Below, in pieces: positions 46,749 through 59,554 of a DNA stretch of 64,000 nucleotides (position 1 is its first letter; each line of letters begins with the position of its first letter). The DNA lies in NCBI GenBank assembly GCA_023512835.1, contig CM042090.1, forward strand, positions 21,418,148 through 21,482,147. Reading direction: 5' to 3'. The stretch is from Taxillus chinensis (lineage: Eukaryota; Streptophyta; Magnoliopsida; Santalales; Loranthaceae). The notes under the pieces were generated by a model. The model made no database searches and was not told where the DNA came from. It was given only the letters and a program-made list of their open reading frames with translations. A program made the translations under genes and the position numbers.

Positions 46749-49700
46749 ATGTCGTCGTTCGACACCTTCAGCAACGACGGCGATGACATGAGGGCGACGA
46801 CCCGCCCCTTTGACGACGCCGACGGCTCTTTCGTCGGCTACGACCCCCGCCTCCCCTCCCACCGCTACGACTCCTTCGACCCCGCCGCCGACCTTCCTCC
46901 CCCAGTCGCCGTCGAAGACGACGGCGTCTCCGTCGAGCACGTTTCCGGCGATGGAGACTACGGCTTTGGATCGCCCCCGATCCCAGGTGACTACGCTCCG
47001 TCTCCGTTTGAGCAGTCCGTTCCTGTAGCGAATGGCCACGGAAAGCCCTACGACTTAGGCGCCGACGCCGACGGGCTTTTCAGCTCTGACGGTCCGGTCC
47101 TGCCGCCGCCCAACGAGATGCAGGAGGAGGGGGCAGCCCTCCGCGAGTGGCGTCGGTGAGTGCTTTCGATTTTGGGATTCTCGCGTGCGTGGTCGTTGGA
47201 CCTGATCCGTGTCATGCTTTTGTATTTGAGCGTTGGTGTTTGGAATTCCATTGGATCTGGGTTAGGGTCAAGTTTTTTTTTTTGTTTTGTCTGTGTTTGT
47301 GTGTGTCGTTGAATTTTGGGCTGTTGAGTACCGAGGCGATTTATATGAATTTCCTCACGTCGATGTGAATATTTTTAGCACTAGGCCCCAAGGAATTGAT
47401 GAGATATAGAACATGGAAATAAGAGATCCTTGGAATATTGCGTCTGAGATCGACATTGTTTGATCTGATGATGGAGAATTCCAATGAAGCAAATATAAAA
47501 TTGGATTATGATGTTAGGCAACTCTATATTGACCATGGAATTGAGTCATTGGTCTAGCGCTTGATAAATGATAAAAGTTTTCATTGATGATCTTTCGATA
47601 TATAAATAGGAGCTGCGCTGCCCACTCTAAAGTTTTGCATCTTTGCATCTAGAATAAAATGGGTCTATAGAGCATGAACCATAGTTTAAAATAACGAAGC
47701 TATTAGTAAGTGCACATTAGCAGCCACAATATTTGTGTCCTTTTCTTGAAAGAAGTGTGAAAGTAATTGTTGAAAATATCATAAATTTGTTTCTCTTTGA
47801 ATGAAGGAAAAGCAAAAATTTGGTGCTTGCCTGATTTGGTCTTTGCTTTGCTTGGTTTCTTCTACCTACATATGTTAAAATGATGCATGTTTTGTTCACA
47901 TCGTCTTCCTAAGTTTGATGTTATCTGTGTCCTTTGAGTGTTGCTTTAATTTCTTATTTTGAAAGTAATGAACCCATCTCTTACCCCGTTACCCCTACAA
48001 ATGAGTTGTCATGTGTTACACTCATATTTGTACCATGGAATGATGAGGTTCCTGAGAATTGACAGAAACTGATTGTGATGACGAGCTCACTCTTCTTAGG
48101 TGATGGGCTTAAGTGACACTCCAAAGTCAAATGTTGCTTCTATAATTTCTAAAATTTATACATGTTTTTCTCCAATTTTCCAATGTCTTTTGTATTATTT
48201 TTGAGAGTCCATAGATTGGTCTTCCTGCAATGAATGGAGCTTGTAATTGTATGATGCTTCTTATTTATTTATTTGGTTTTAAGGGTGACTGTAAATTAGT
48301 GACTTCAGCTCCTGCAACTGTTATTCTTTCGTTGGATCTCAGATTTTTCATTGTAGTTTTTCTTTTCTTTGGTTATTTCCATTAGATCTTAGACATGTCA
48401 CATGTCATTGTCCCATTATAGTTTTTTGTTAGTCTTAGAAACCACAGTGACTGGGCCGAATTAGCAGCAGTGTTTTGGTGTGAAACTATATTTAATCTGA
48501 TGCCAAATTTGATTTTATTGATCATTTCATCTATTAAATATAAAATTTTAAATTCTGATTATGTGGGCCTATGGATGAAAAAACATTAGCTGTGCGAAGG
48601 TTCTCCGGTTTCATAATTTATAATTCACTCTTTCCATGACTGACCAAGTGGCATCACATTATTTGGTGACATCCAGCTTTCTTCTTCCATACTTCCTCCT
48701 AAGTCCTAACCATTGGATGGTTATGGTTTACCCTTATGGATGGTTATGTTGGGACCTTTCTTAATTTGTACTTTTTTCCTGGTCTAGCATCCTATGCTTT
48801 GTTTTAAATTTATTCTGACTAGATTGGAACTCTGTTGTGTTCTGCCTAATGTCATACATGTTTTTCTGTACACTTTATTTCATTACCTTGAATGGCATCA
48901 CACTTTCTTTATTTAGTTTTTCCTTTTTCTGTCTACTCTATTTTGAGGCCAGAAATTTCAATAACTGAATTTGCTATTTGTCAGACCACTGTTTGGGTTT
49001 GTCTCTGTTTATTTGGACAGGCATGGCTTTAAACGTTTGGTATTGAGTCCAAATTAAGTCTGTGGGATCAATAGATTTTTAAAAGCTCAATAGGATATTA
49101 AGAATTGAAAGATAACTTATCTGACACTTTGAAATGATTTCCTGTTCACCTGGTACAGCCAAAATGCAATCCATCTTGGAGAGAAAGAAAAAAGAGAAAA
49201 GGAAATGCGAAATCAGATCATTGATGAAGCTGATGAGTACAAACAATCTTTTTATGAGAAAAGGAAGCTCAATGCTGAGACTAATAGGGTACAAAATAGA
49301 GAAAAAGAAAAGGTAAGGCTGATAGGAAATTAATTTCCCTGCACACCTCCATGTTTTCCTTTTATCCTCATGTCTTGTACGCTTCCTCTCTTATTGCCTT
49401 ACTTAAAAATGTCTTTTAAAATTAATACAAATGAATTTTCGTGCTTGTGTAGCTTTACTTGGCCAACCAAGAGAAATTCCACAAAGAGGCGGACAAACAA
49501 TACTGGAAAGCCATTGCAGAGCTCGTCCCTCGTGAGGTCCCTAATATTGAAAAAAAGAGAGCGAAGAAGGATGCAGAGAAGAAGCCTTCAATTGTGGTCA
49601 TTCAGGGTCCAAAGCCCGGGAAGCCGACTGACATGTCGAGGATGCGGCAGCTACTCCTGAAGCTGAAACAGAAACCTCCACAGCACATGGTACCGCCCCC

Positions 49701-49887
49701 ACCCGCACCTGCTAAAGATGGAAAGGATGATCCAAAGAAAGTAAAGGATGAAAAGGATGGGAAAACTGCTGCACCAACCACCTCCAAAACTGATGGAGAT
49801 AAATCAGCTACTCCTGGTAAGGATACTGCCACGGATGTTGGTGTTCTAGCAGCGAAGATGGATGTCAAGCCGGTTGCTGCTGTCTGA
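46749..49887 (+). CDS. CLC1: Clathrin light chain
   Basis: Three exons: 46749-47155, 49159-49312, 49453-49887 (phases 2 and 0), giving 331 residues. Plant light chains are of similar size. Residues 1-135 are an acidic, Asp/Pro-rich low-complexity region starting [14 protein letters not shown]. Exon 2 and the start of exon 3 encode a charged coiled coil ([20 protein letters not shown], then a [20 protein letters not shown] segment) that binds the clathrin heavy chain. The C-terminus has PRLxxP-like [20 protein letters not shown] and a Lys/Ala/Pro tail. Light chains regulate assembly of clathrin triskelia in endocytosis and at the trans-Golgi. Intron 1 is about 2.0 kb. An in-frame ATG at 46557 would add 64 residues rich in Arg-Glu from the GA repeat. 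I chose 46749 because conserved sequence begins there. Confidence 0.93.
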
Positions 49888-51688
49888 CACCTCATTGCCT
49901 GCCCTGCCCTGACTACTATTATCTTCAGTTTCTTTCCCCCCTCTTTTAAGAGGTGTTCTGTTGGATTATTTTTGACAAAATCATACTGTCATTCTGAACA
50001 ATAAGGATAGTTTGATCTAAATGCTCCCCTTATTTAGGAGCTCTCCAATTTATTTTGGTTTTTTTTTTTGTTTTGTTTTGAAGAGTTTGGAGAACTTTTT
50101 AGTCGAAAATTTGTTGTGCTATTATAAGGATAGCTTGTTTGTGTTAGCGTGCTCGTACAATTTTAAGCTCAGGTATGTGTTATTTTCCTTGTTGGGTTGA
50201 TACTTGTTTGGCAGCGTCTCTAGATTGTTTTGCTTCTAGATTTGTTAGCATTCATGGTAAAACTTTTCTGCAGCTGCACGCGAACTGTATTTCTCCGTTG
50301 ATGCCATAAAGCGTTTGGCCAACAATTTTGGTAGCTTGAAAATGAAGTATTTAATTGGACCATTAAACTAACTATATAGAACATCTCAACGCCTCAAGAT
50401 TAGAAACTGAAGACATGAAATTGCTCGTAAAATTACACATCCTTACCGAAAATTAAGAAAAATATGGCTTTTAAAATTGGGATGGATGATGATGGATCAC
50501 CCTGGAGCGGCGGCAGCGAGATGGGTAGTCGAGGAGGTGGTGTGGTGGTGGAGCAAATGCAATGGAACTATGCGGCCACAGGGTCAGCTTCAAGAAAGCG
50601 ATACGATAGCAGCAGCATTGAGGTGGTTATTCAAGGATGAAGGAGATGCCAGTGCACGCTGGAGAGACATTGGACGGTTTTATATATTCAGCATTGAAAG
50701 AAGGGTGTTCATTGTACGGTTTTATGCTTGACCTAAAATTAGATTTTTTATGTTTGAATATATTCATGTTGGTTGGTTGGTAACTATTTTTCTTATAAAT
50801 TAAAAGAGATATACTTTAGAAAAAGTTATCGACCAAGAACAAAGATTTAACCCAAAACACAACAAATATCAGATATACTACTGGTAGTATTATTCATAAT
50901 CAATCATGTATATCAGCATAATTTTACTTCGCTGATATACAAAGCTTTTTTTTTTGTAATTTAACTTTGAACCATATTTTAATATATTATTACAAACGCC
51001 TTTATAAGTAATTTATTTTAGAGTATAAATTTATGTAATTTTATATTGAGCTAATAAAATTATATTAGCCAATAATTTTATTTTAACATGCGTGCGATTT
51101 CAAAAATTCACCATCAGATGAGGTAAGAGGGGTGTGAATTGTCACAATTTCCTGTGAGCTATGGAGTATATATATTGTTATACTAAATTGTTGTAGAAAA
51201 GCCAAAATTAATATGGACTCCCCCGATGTCATTGCATCTCAATGATACGACAGTATTCTGATATCTGAGCCGTCCATTGAAGAAATTGAAAAACCTCAAA
51301 TGCATTATGCATACTAATGGCCCAAAAGACATACAACACTGCCAATATATAAAATCAATGAACGCTCTCTCTCCTCTGGAGTTTGGAGGAGGCAACCATA
51401 TATAGACTGCAACTGCACTACCAACAGCACCATATGCTTAGAAAAGCAGAGGGCAAACAGCAGTAACATGGAAAAACAACTAGAACAAAGAACCACGGAC
51501 GGATGGACGCTATCACATCCCCACAACGGCTACTTTTTTTTTTTTTTTTTGAAATTAAAGATAGCTTTCTATAAAAGACAAAAAAAGAAGGAAAAACAAA
51601 AACAAAAAAACAAAAAACAATTGTGCCGCAACGGCTACTTCTTTAATTTCTCCTGTCCCAGCAGAGGAATATTGGGCTATATATATCC
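49888..51688. other. Intergenic between clathrin light chain and expansin A
   Basis: 49888-50330 is likely 3' UTR/flank. 50460-50730 is a GC-richer patch with a 52-codon ATG-initiated frame (50482-50640) that is not recognised. 51350-51680 is the 3' flank of the expansin gene and is duplicated at 56160-56370. Confidence 0.4.
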
Positions 51689-53562
51689 TCAGGGGCGGAA
51701 GTTGAGGTTTGAAGTGTAGGTGGCAGTGGGATACCAATTGGCGGGAAGCACGTTGGTGGCTGTCAGGGTGAGCCCCCTAGAGAGGGTGGTCAATCTCACT
51801 GAGAACGGGCCTTGTAAGGGTCCTCCATACATGCACCACGTGGCACCCCACACGTGGTTCATCTCTAGCCATTGATTCGAACTTGCCTGTCGCCACGCCG
51901 TCAATATTTTAGAAGCAAAAACTCACCATATATATATATTATTCAACTATATATATGAAAAACTCACCATATTTTATTAGTAGGACAGATCAATTCACCC
52001 TGGAATTAATTACCACAATAATTTTTTTTCTTTAAAAAACTTATTCGACCATCTAATTAAAAGGGCCTTAATTTCGAAATCATGTAATTAATTATATATA
52101 CACATTGAAAAAAGTAAATATGTATGACTAAATAAAAAAAAAAGACAGCAAGAGAAATAGGACACAATCCAAATTTATACCCAATATGGCCTAGTAAATC
52201 GAAAATTAGACATCAGGAAAAACAAGGAGCTAGATGCGTCGTAATCAAGTACGTAGTATATACAGATAGATGTTTACTTCTTTGAGCTGCATAGATCCAA
52301 TGTCACCATCGCTATTTTCGAACAACACCAGAAGTGACAGCCAGTAGTTAGTGGAACCCTCATTGATGCGAAAGGCAATGTTCCTCCCATATTGGCACGG
52401 AATCCTACAGCACACGTATGCAATTAATGTATTAATATGCATGCAATAAAAGTTCTTAAAACTTCTACATACACACACACACACACACACACATACTAAC
52501 TATGTCAAAACAAAAAAAGCCTTCGCTACACGTACTACTATATATGTAAGTCACAGCTATATATGCATTGTGCCCTCGTAACGCCTATTGCCATGATCAA
52601 CTGTCAAGCCATTAATTAAAATAAAAGAGTGGATATATACATTAAATAGCTAGTAAAATGATGATGAGAAGAATATATATAGATACCGTCGGAACTGGAC
52701 CGGAATCTGGCCGAGGTTGCGGAGTAAACCAGCACGGCCAGGGACGGCGAGGAGGCCAAAAACGGAGCCGCTCATGTCGAAATGAGGCACCGTGGTGATG
52801 CAGCCGGGGCACTCGTCGGCGACAATCATGGTGACTGGCTGCGGGGAGCAAACGCGGGAGTCCAAACACTTGACTTGGTAGCAGGCCCCACACCCACCCC
52901 CGTTCCTGAACAGCGACGACCCCACCGCCCCAACCCTCCCCCTAAAGGGCTGCGCGTCCACTAATGGACCGTACCCGCATGCCCCTCCTGCACCAATTAT
53001 TAATGGATTATGCGCAAACCAAATTAATGAAACAAATTAATTAATGCACTGCCACCTGACTAGAAACAAATTGTTACCCCAAAGCAAAGCTGCTACTAAT
53101 TTGGACCCATGCATTATTTGGCAGTTCCAAATTCAGTTAACTGTCTATAAAATATTGTTTTTATACAAATTAATTTAATGTAAAATACATGCATACATGT
53201 GTGTGTGTGTGTGTGTTATATATGATTTTTACGTGAGACTGCTCTCGAATCCAAAACCCCAAGCTGGGAGGTTTTAATAGACACGCACGTACGGCCGGGG
53301 ATAATGCGCACCGATCGAGACCCGCCAATATGTATATAGCTTTCAAGGTTGAAGGAGTGAAATGAGAGAGACAGGACGACATACCGGTGCTGCCGTCGCC
53401 TTCTGGCTCGCCATACCACGTGGCGACGGCGGGACTCCACGTCGAGTTAGGAAGCTGCTGTGTAAGGTAGCCGGCGCCGGCGGCCCCGAAAGGCCATAAA
53501 AAAAGGCAGACAGAGGCGGCGATGATGACATTGCTGAGGCCAATCTGATTTCCGGAATGCAT
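51689..53562 (-). CDS. Beta-expansin (copy A of a tandem pair)
   Basis: Four exons on the minus strand: 53562-53385, 52987-52687, 52404-52278, 51886-51689 (phases 1, 2, 0), giving 267 residues. A signal peptide covers about residues 1-30. Domain 1 carries ATWYG (47-51), STGGACGYG (58-66), the paired cysteines and the HFD motif (128-130) of the GH45-like fold. Domain 2 carries the GSTNYWLSLL and WLEMNHVWGATW aromatic surface of the expansin carbohydrate-binding module and ends near TYTSNLNF. Beta-expansins are secreted and loosen cell walls without hydrolysis. The closest remembered relatives are EXPB1/EXPB3. A second gene with identical exon phases lies 2.8 kb upstream in the same orientation. 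TATA-like AT runs lie unusually close to the ATG (53611-53645). Confidence 0.93.
52470..52493. repeat. (AC)n microsatellite in intron 2 of expansin A
   Basis: About 11 uninterrupted AC units. A (GT)n run also lies in intron 1 at 53199-53217. Confidence 0.95.
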
Positions 53563-54834
53563 TTTTTTTTATTTATGAATTATGATATCCGAGAAGGCGT
53601 ATGTACTCAATATATATATATATATAGGAAAATGAATATATATAGGAAAATGGCGCAGATTTCAGCGCGCCTTAAAAGAAAAGTCGTACCTTGTGTTCCA
53701 GTTTGTTAATATTCCATACACTACTTCCTCTTTTTCAGTGGGGCCCGACGACAGTTACGGCGTTAATCCCGCCCCGACGGCGGTTATAAGGGGTAATACG
53801 GTTTGTGTTGTCTTGTATAATAACGTTGTCGACCTGCCCGATAATATTGATTTTAATTACGTCATTACTGACTTGTTTGTTGCCTTACTCGACTCTGCAG
53901 CAATCTCTATGCGGAGCCAAGGCCCAAGTGTGGGATTTGGAAACCACAGGCAGCAGGTGGCGTGGGAACGAGTCAGTCGTTTGTGCCGCCGTGAAGTTTT
54001 TTTTGTTTTTCTTTTGTTTTTTTTGGTAAAAAACATTTATTAAGGTGCTGCCTAAAACCATTGCGTCAACCATTGCTTTAAGAGCAAACCCTCTCCCAAT
54101 AAATGATAGTAAGACTTCTTGAAAAGAGGCACTCAAGAATGTTATTGATTCAAGTGTCGGGATTGAAGAAGATTACACCCAAGGAAACATATCTAGGCTA
54201 GGCTTTCTGATTTTCATTTATACCCCTCTCTCGTTTTCCCTCCCTCCTCCAATATACATATAATCTATATGTTTATACAAATAATAACAATAAATAAAAA
54301 ATAAAAAGTTTATTTGAAATCTACTAATCAAAATCTATATAATTAACAAGAACAATATTAAAAATAAAGTTCAAGAGTTAATTTATATATATATAATGTC
54401 ATTTCATCCTTTTTGAAAATGTTTTTTGGTTTTAAAAAAAGGAGAAAAAGTATACACCTCAAATATCTCTTTTCAACATTAAACCGGCAATCCAAATGAA
54501 AAAGAAAACAAATTTTAGTTGTGTAATCATCTCAGGTAATATCCTTTTTTTAATTTATAGTGGATTGATTGAATCTACCCTGTATTCATTTGGGAAACTC
54601 TTCCGAACGGTCCCGCCATTCTACTCTCCTCAGTTAAGCGGCATCCAATCATAGTCGGCTACCAATTCGATGAAAAAAACAAATAATATATTACTAACTA
54701 AAATAATAGTGAATACTATTTTTTTTATTATTTTGTAAGTTAACTTCAACAAATTATTTATTTTATATGCATTAAAGTTAAAATAATATTTTTTTAAAAC
54801 CCAAAGAATTCTTTGTCCGTACGCATCTCTATCC
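53563..54834. other. Upstream region of expansin A, then intergenic
   Basis: 53735-53990 resembles the upstream region of expansin B (59630-59870), so it is the ancestral promoter block. From 54170 the DNA is AT-rich without coding signal. Confidence 0.5.
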
Positions 54835-55261
54835 ACTGATCCACAAAGTCACCTTTGATGAACTCTGATGCCGGCTCGCAGTGACGTAGCTGCGGTAGAT
54901 GGGGGAGAGCTGCCACCAAGGGTATTTTGGGGAACGAGAGGTGATCAGATCCGCTGGGCATGTTGCGCCAGACGAAATGGATTAATGACAATGCGAGGGC
55001 GCCAGATGGGGAGAACACGATCCAACGAATGGCGAGTTGGACGACAAGGTGGTGGGCAAGTCCTTGACGTTCTCGATGCCGGCAGGGACGGAGGGTTCGG
55101 TCGCGGTGGAGGATGGGAAGGGAAGGACAAGGGGGTGACAGAGGGGCTTCGGGAGAGGAGGGGGAGTAAGGAAAGGGAGGTTCTTTGGGGTAAGGACGGT
55201 GACGGAGACTGGCGGCGGCGAGGTTGTCGGCAAAGTCTAGGAGCAGTAACATGTGCCCCTA
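54835..55261 (-). pseudogene. UGT89-like flavonoid/phenolic glycosyltransferase pseudogene (N-terminal third)
   Basis: Read on the minus strand across shifting frames, the order of conserved UGT89 segments is kept. GHMLLLLDFADNLA comes first (the QGHMxPLLDLxxxLA motif; the Gln codon is now TAG at 55261-55259). VTVLTPKNLPFL follows, then LVLPFPS...SVPAGIENVKDLP in a second frame. Next is HHLVVQLAIRWIVFSPSGAL back in the first frame, then SHxxFPKIP-like sequence, PWWQLSPIYRSYV in another frame and SEFIKGDFVDQW. The ~50 residues usually between KDLP and HHLAxQLGIRRLVFSPSG are missing. The UDP-sugar-binding C-terminal half is absent. At least three frame changes, a deletion and a stop make it non-functional. 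It lies between the two expansin copies. Confidence 0.78.
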
Positions 55262-56381
55262 GCTACACATGAGAGGATGGGGGTTGGAAGGGGGAGGAGA
55301 GATAAAAAATAATAAATAAAATATAAATAATAAATAATAATTTTTTATTTGTGAAGAGTTATTATAGTAATTTTCAGATGTAAATAGTGATTTAAAGAGT
55401 CCGTTGGAAAAAAATAATAATTAAATTTTACTATTTATATGTAAAAAATACAGAGTAATTTAAATTGCTTTAACAAGTTAAATATAATTTTAACTCACTA
55501 TATGCTCTTAGATCTTTCAAATATCTTTTGATATATACTAAACACACCAAGAAAACTAATGAGCGTACAATTGAGCATTGACAATTGATCAGCTTAAAAT
55601 AAATTGGTAGTATTTGGCTGATGTGTATTCAATATGCCACAAGGTTAGGTCGCCAATCAAATTGTCATTCATCTGTACATATTGATTTTGCGCCTTCCCA
55701 GTAGAGCGATGTGCAAAAATTTTGGGTTGGCTTTGGGTAACTTCTTGTTTGAGTGGACGCCTTGAAAGCACCAGGGACAACAAGGCCATAGTGGTGGGCT
55801 AATGAGTTATTCTCCGTGTAGCCGTGGGCTTGGGGAGATTACTTCTTTTGTTAATTTGAAATTTGGGTCACAGTGTTCTTTTGGGTCGGATCATGACCGG
55901 GTAGTAACATAATTGGTTTAACTTTGCTTCATTAATGCTAACATACCCCACCTTGCTAAAAAATCCAATTTGGAAAGCAGGACCAAGACCACCCCCGCAA
56001 AAGACAATCGATCCGTTACAATAGCCTGCCTACATGCAAAAGCGCCCACATGGCGGCACATACATAACAAGGTACCACCGAGCCCACACATTACATAATT
56101 ATAGAATAACGGTCCATATGCTTCCACCAATCCTGACATGACATCAAGCTAACGCACGCTCTCTCTCCTTTGGAGATGGCTACGCACAGCAAAATGGAAA
56201 ATCAACCAGAAGAAAGAGCCACGGATGGACGCTTTCACATCCCCCAACGGCTACTTTTCACGGGAGACACATTTATGTTCATACATACGTACATATATAA
56301 TAAAAAAAAGAAAAAAGAAAAAAGAAAATCTCAACGGCTACTTTTTCTGTCGGGTCGGGGAGGATTGGCATACATCTATCC
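55262..56381. other. Intergenic between UGT pseudogene and expansin B
   Basis: No coding signal. 56150-56265 matches the 3' flank of expansin A (51350-51535), for example ACGGCTACTTTT and GAAAGAGCCACGGATGGACG-like stretches. Confidence 0.5.
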
Positions 56382-57666
56382 TTAATTGAAGAAGTTGAGG
56401 CGTGAAGTGTAGTTGGCCTTGGGAACCCAATTGGCCGGAATCACGTCGGCTGCGGTGAGGGTGAGCCCCCTAGAGAGGGTGGTCAACCTCACCGAGAACG
56501 GCCCCTGCAAGGGTCCTCCATACATGCACCACGTGGCACCCCACACGTGGCTCATCTCCAGCCATCGATTCGACCCCGCCTGCCATATCCCAAAACATGC
56601 CACGAGACGTCAGTACACTACTTTATAAAAGCTACAATTTTCAGCTCACCATGTCCATATTATTGGAGAAGAAGACCCTACGAAGGTAATTTTGCCTATT
56701 AAATTATTGGAAAAGGTTTCCTTTTTGGTTTAGGGGGATCACATGTCCTAGAGAAGCTCACTACATTTTTTTATGGGGGCAATTGGTCAGTCAATCAAAT
56801 TCCAAATCTATGTAACCCAGTGATTAAAATATCATACATTAAGGAAAGAAGAAGTAACCAAAAAAAAAAAAAAAGAGGTAAAGATGTTTACTTCTTTGAG
56901 CTGCATGGATCCAATATCTCCATCACTGTTTTCGAACAATACTAGAAGCGATAACCAGTAGTTAGTGGAACCCTCGTTAATGAGAAAGGCAATGTTCTTC
57001 CCGCCGTATTTGCATAGCGTCCTACAACACGTTGAAACATTATATTATATCCTTATATAAGCAGCTAATGTGCGACATCGATCAATTAATGAAAAAAGAC
57101 GGTAGCAGGCTATTAAACATATAGATATGACAGACAGGCACGCCATAGGAACAACAAAAGCAGACCAGGCACCCGCGCACCGAGAAAGCCAGGTCAAAAA
57201 GCGTGGCACGCAGGGTGGGGTTACGGTCTTCGATGCTTGGTAGGTATACAGTGACTACATCACCTTCGCTAACAATTTTTCACTACAGCCCTAAATGGGT
57301 ATTTCCGTCAATGTATAGAATCTCCAACTTTAATGGGAATATTAGGTAGTCGTGTGAACTACCACCGCCCAGGATAAAAATAAAAACTTTTATAATACTA
57401 AAGCTTGGTAAAGCTTTATATCTTAAGATTTTATATTATATTAAAATATTTAAAAAAAAATTACATATTTTTATAACTTTATACGAAGAAAAACAATTAT
57501 GCTAACCAATCATACACAAAAGTAATTAAACCACCACAGGAAACATAAAAATCATTCCGATCCAAGTTGCGGCGTGTCGCGTGTCAGCGTGTGTGAACAC
57601 GGAGCCTAGAAAGTCAAATTCTGTAAAGAATGTGTTTGGTTGATATGAAAAAACGAGGGGTGCGTG

Positions 57667-57701
<35 letters not shown>

Positions 57702-59379
57702 TTTCTAGCAAATGGTGAAAAAGATGGATTAAAAGATATAGAAAATATATGAAAAAAAATTGATATAATTTTTGTAACTGTTAAAAATCGTAATTACAAA
57801 AATTATCACTTTTTAAAATATTATTAAAATTTACACAATTATACAAGAAAATGATATTCTAAACACTCTTTCATTCCAATTAAATAATATATATTTTTCA
57901 CGTTTTTTTTTTCTTTTTACTGTCTTACCAAACAAACAGAGCCTAAAAATAAAGCCACAAAAAATGGAGAATGTAATAAATAAGTAATGCAATCCCCGTG
58001 CGCATCCTTAGCTGAGCTGAGCCGACACGTTAGACTTGTTTTTTCTAAAAAAATAAAATAAATCAACGACGCAGACCCAGGATACTATTATATTAATAAT
58101 AATAAGAAGAAGAACGTACCGACGGAACATGACCGAAATCTGGCCGCGGTTGCGGATCGAACCTCCATCGCCGGCCACGGCAAGGCGGCCGAAGGCGGCG
58201 CCGCTCATGTCGAAATGAGGCACCGTGGTGAGGCATCCGGGGCACTCGTCGGTGATGATTATGGTGACCGCCCGCCGGGAGCAGATGCTCGAGTCCAAAC
58301 ACTTCACTTTGTAGCAGGCCCCACACCCTTCGCCATTCTTGAAAAGCACCGGCCCCACCGCCCCAACCCTTGCCCTGAAGGGCTTCACGTCCACTAATGT
58401 CCCGTACCCACATGCCCCGCCTGCACCAAATTAATGCACATATAATAAATTTAAAACAATTATGCCCCAAACACCTAACCCCCTTAAATACAAACTATTT
58501 AATTACTACGTGCGTGACATACAATCGTACGTTACGTATCTTGTGGATTTGATTTCGATGCTACAAGCCTACTTCTTCTTTCTTCCATAGTATTTATAGG
58601 TTAATGTGTAAATAAAAATTAGTTTAAGGATATTTTTTTATTTTTTACAAAGTAATAATTAATGTTTTTAAATATAAAAAGTTAAAATCTGAAAAAATTT
58701 CAATGTAAAGGATTCATATAATACTTTTTTATTTTTATTTATTATATTATAAAAAAAAAACAAAAAAAAATAATCCAATCAAATATGCTTAGGGTGTAAG
58801 AAAACAGTTTTGCCCTAAACTCTTTAGATAAAAATACGGCTGTTAAACATTAATTATTTTCGGTAGAAAAAAGGAACACTTTAGATAAAAATACGGCTGT
58901 TAAAAAATCAATTTATACATAAAAAAACCCGAAAAAAAGGCTTTAAATTTTATTTTTCATATGCTAGGAACTCTAAACGGCGGCGTCCAATGAAACAACT
59001 CCAATTTATATTTTTCCCAAAAAAAATTGTCGATGGAAAGAAAAAACAGAATTTAAAAAAGTGGCAAAATCGTAAATAAGAAAAAAAAGTGAAAGGAGAG
59101 GGCGCTGTACAACGCTAGCGTGCGGACGACTGAGTTGACACGGACGTGCTCTGAGTCAACCCAGTCCGAGTGAGGGCCTCTCGAGCTTAAACGAGTGAAA
59201 TGAGAGCGGAAATTACCAGTGCTTCCGTCGCCTTCTGGATCACCGTACCACGTGGCCACAGCAGAACTCCACATTGAGCCCGGCAGCCGCTGAGTCGAGT
59301 AGCCGGAGGCGGCAGCGAGAAGCCCTAAAATGAGGCAGACCGCCGCAGCAGTGCGGCCAATCTGGCTTCGGGAGCGCAT
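56382..59379 (-). CDS. Beta-expansin (copy B of a tandem pair)
   Basis: Four exons: 59379-59217, 58420-58120, 57021-56892, 56579-56382 (phases 1, 2, 0), giving 263 residues. Exon sizes match copy A except a shorter signal-peptide exon and one extra codon in exon 3. The start is the ATG before RSRSQIGRTAAAVCLILGLL, a clear signal peptide. ATWYG (42-46), STGGACGYG, the HFD motif (123-125) and the C-terminal domain ending NYTSRLNFFN are present, so the copy looks intact. Introns are longer than in copy A: intron 2 is 1,098 bp and intron 1 is 796 bp with an internal 57-bp direct repeat. It should be a secreted wall-loosening protein like its neighbour. The more compact upstream TATA context suggests it may be expressed differently. 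Confidence 0.93.
57667..57701. repeat. (AAT)n microsatellite in intron 2 of expansin B
   Basis: About 12 uninterrupted AAT/ATA units. Confidence 0.95.
58822..58904. repeat. 26-bp direct repeat, 57-bp period, in intron 1 of expansin B
   Basis: CTTTAGATAAAAATACGGCT plus the next six bases occurs identically at 58822 and 58879. Confidence 0.9.
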
Positions 59380-59547
59380 TTTTCTTGGTCGGATACGGCT
59401 GCGCGTAGGCTCTTTCACCTCGTATTCTGGTCTCCGTTCACCGGCGGCAACTTTGAATTGCACCGCACCGCCGCCGCCGACGGTTCCTCACTCCCAGGGC
59501 TCGCTTCGTACTCTGCGATTGCGATCCCAGCGGACCTGGGCGCGCGA

Positions 59548-59554
59548 TTATATA
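59548..59554 (-). promoter_or_regulatory. TATA box of expansin B within a CGCGCG-flanked palindrome
   Basis: On the minus strand TATATAA lies inside CGCGCGTATATAATCGCGCG, about 170 bp upstream of the ATG at 59379. Position and form suit a core TATA box, which would give a 5' UTR of roughly 140 nt. Confidence 0.6.

Noticed and set aside
53693..54043. 116-codon plus-strand frame upstream of expansin A
   Set aside because: It lies in the duplicated promoter block; no homologous frame is kept in the other copy.
54868..55272. 134-codon plus-strand frame in the GC-rich island
   Set aside because: It lies antisense to the UGT89-like pseudogene, whose ordered motifs explain the island.
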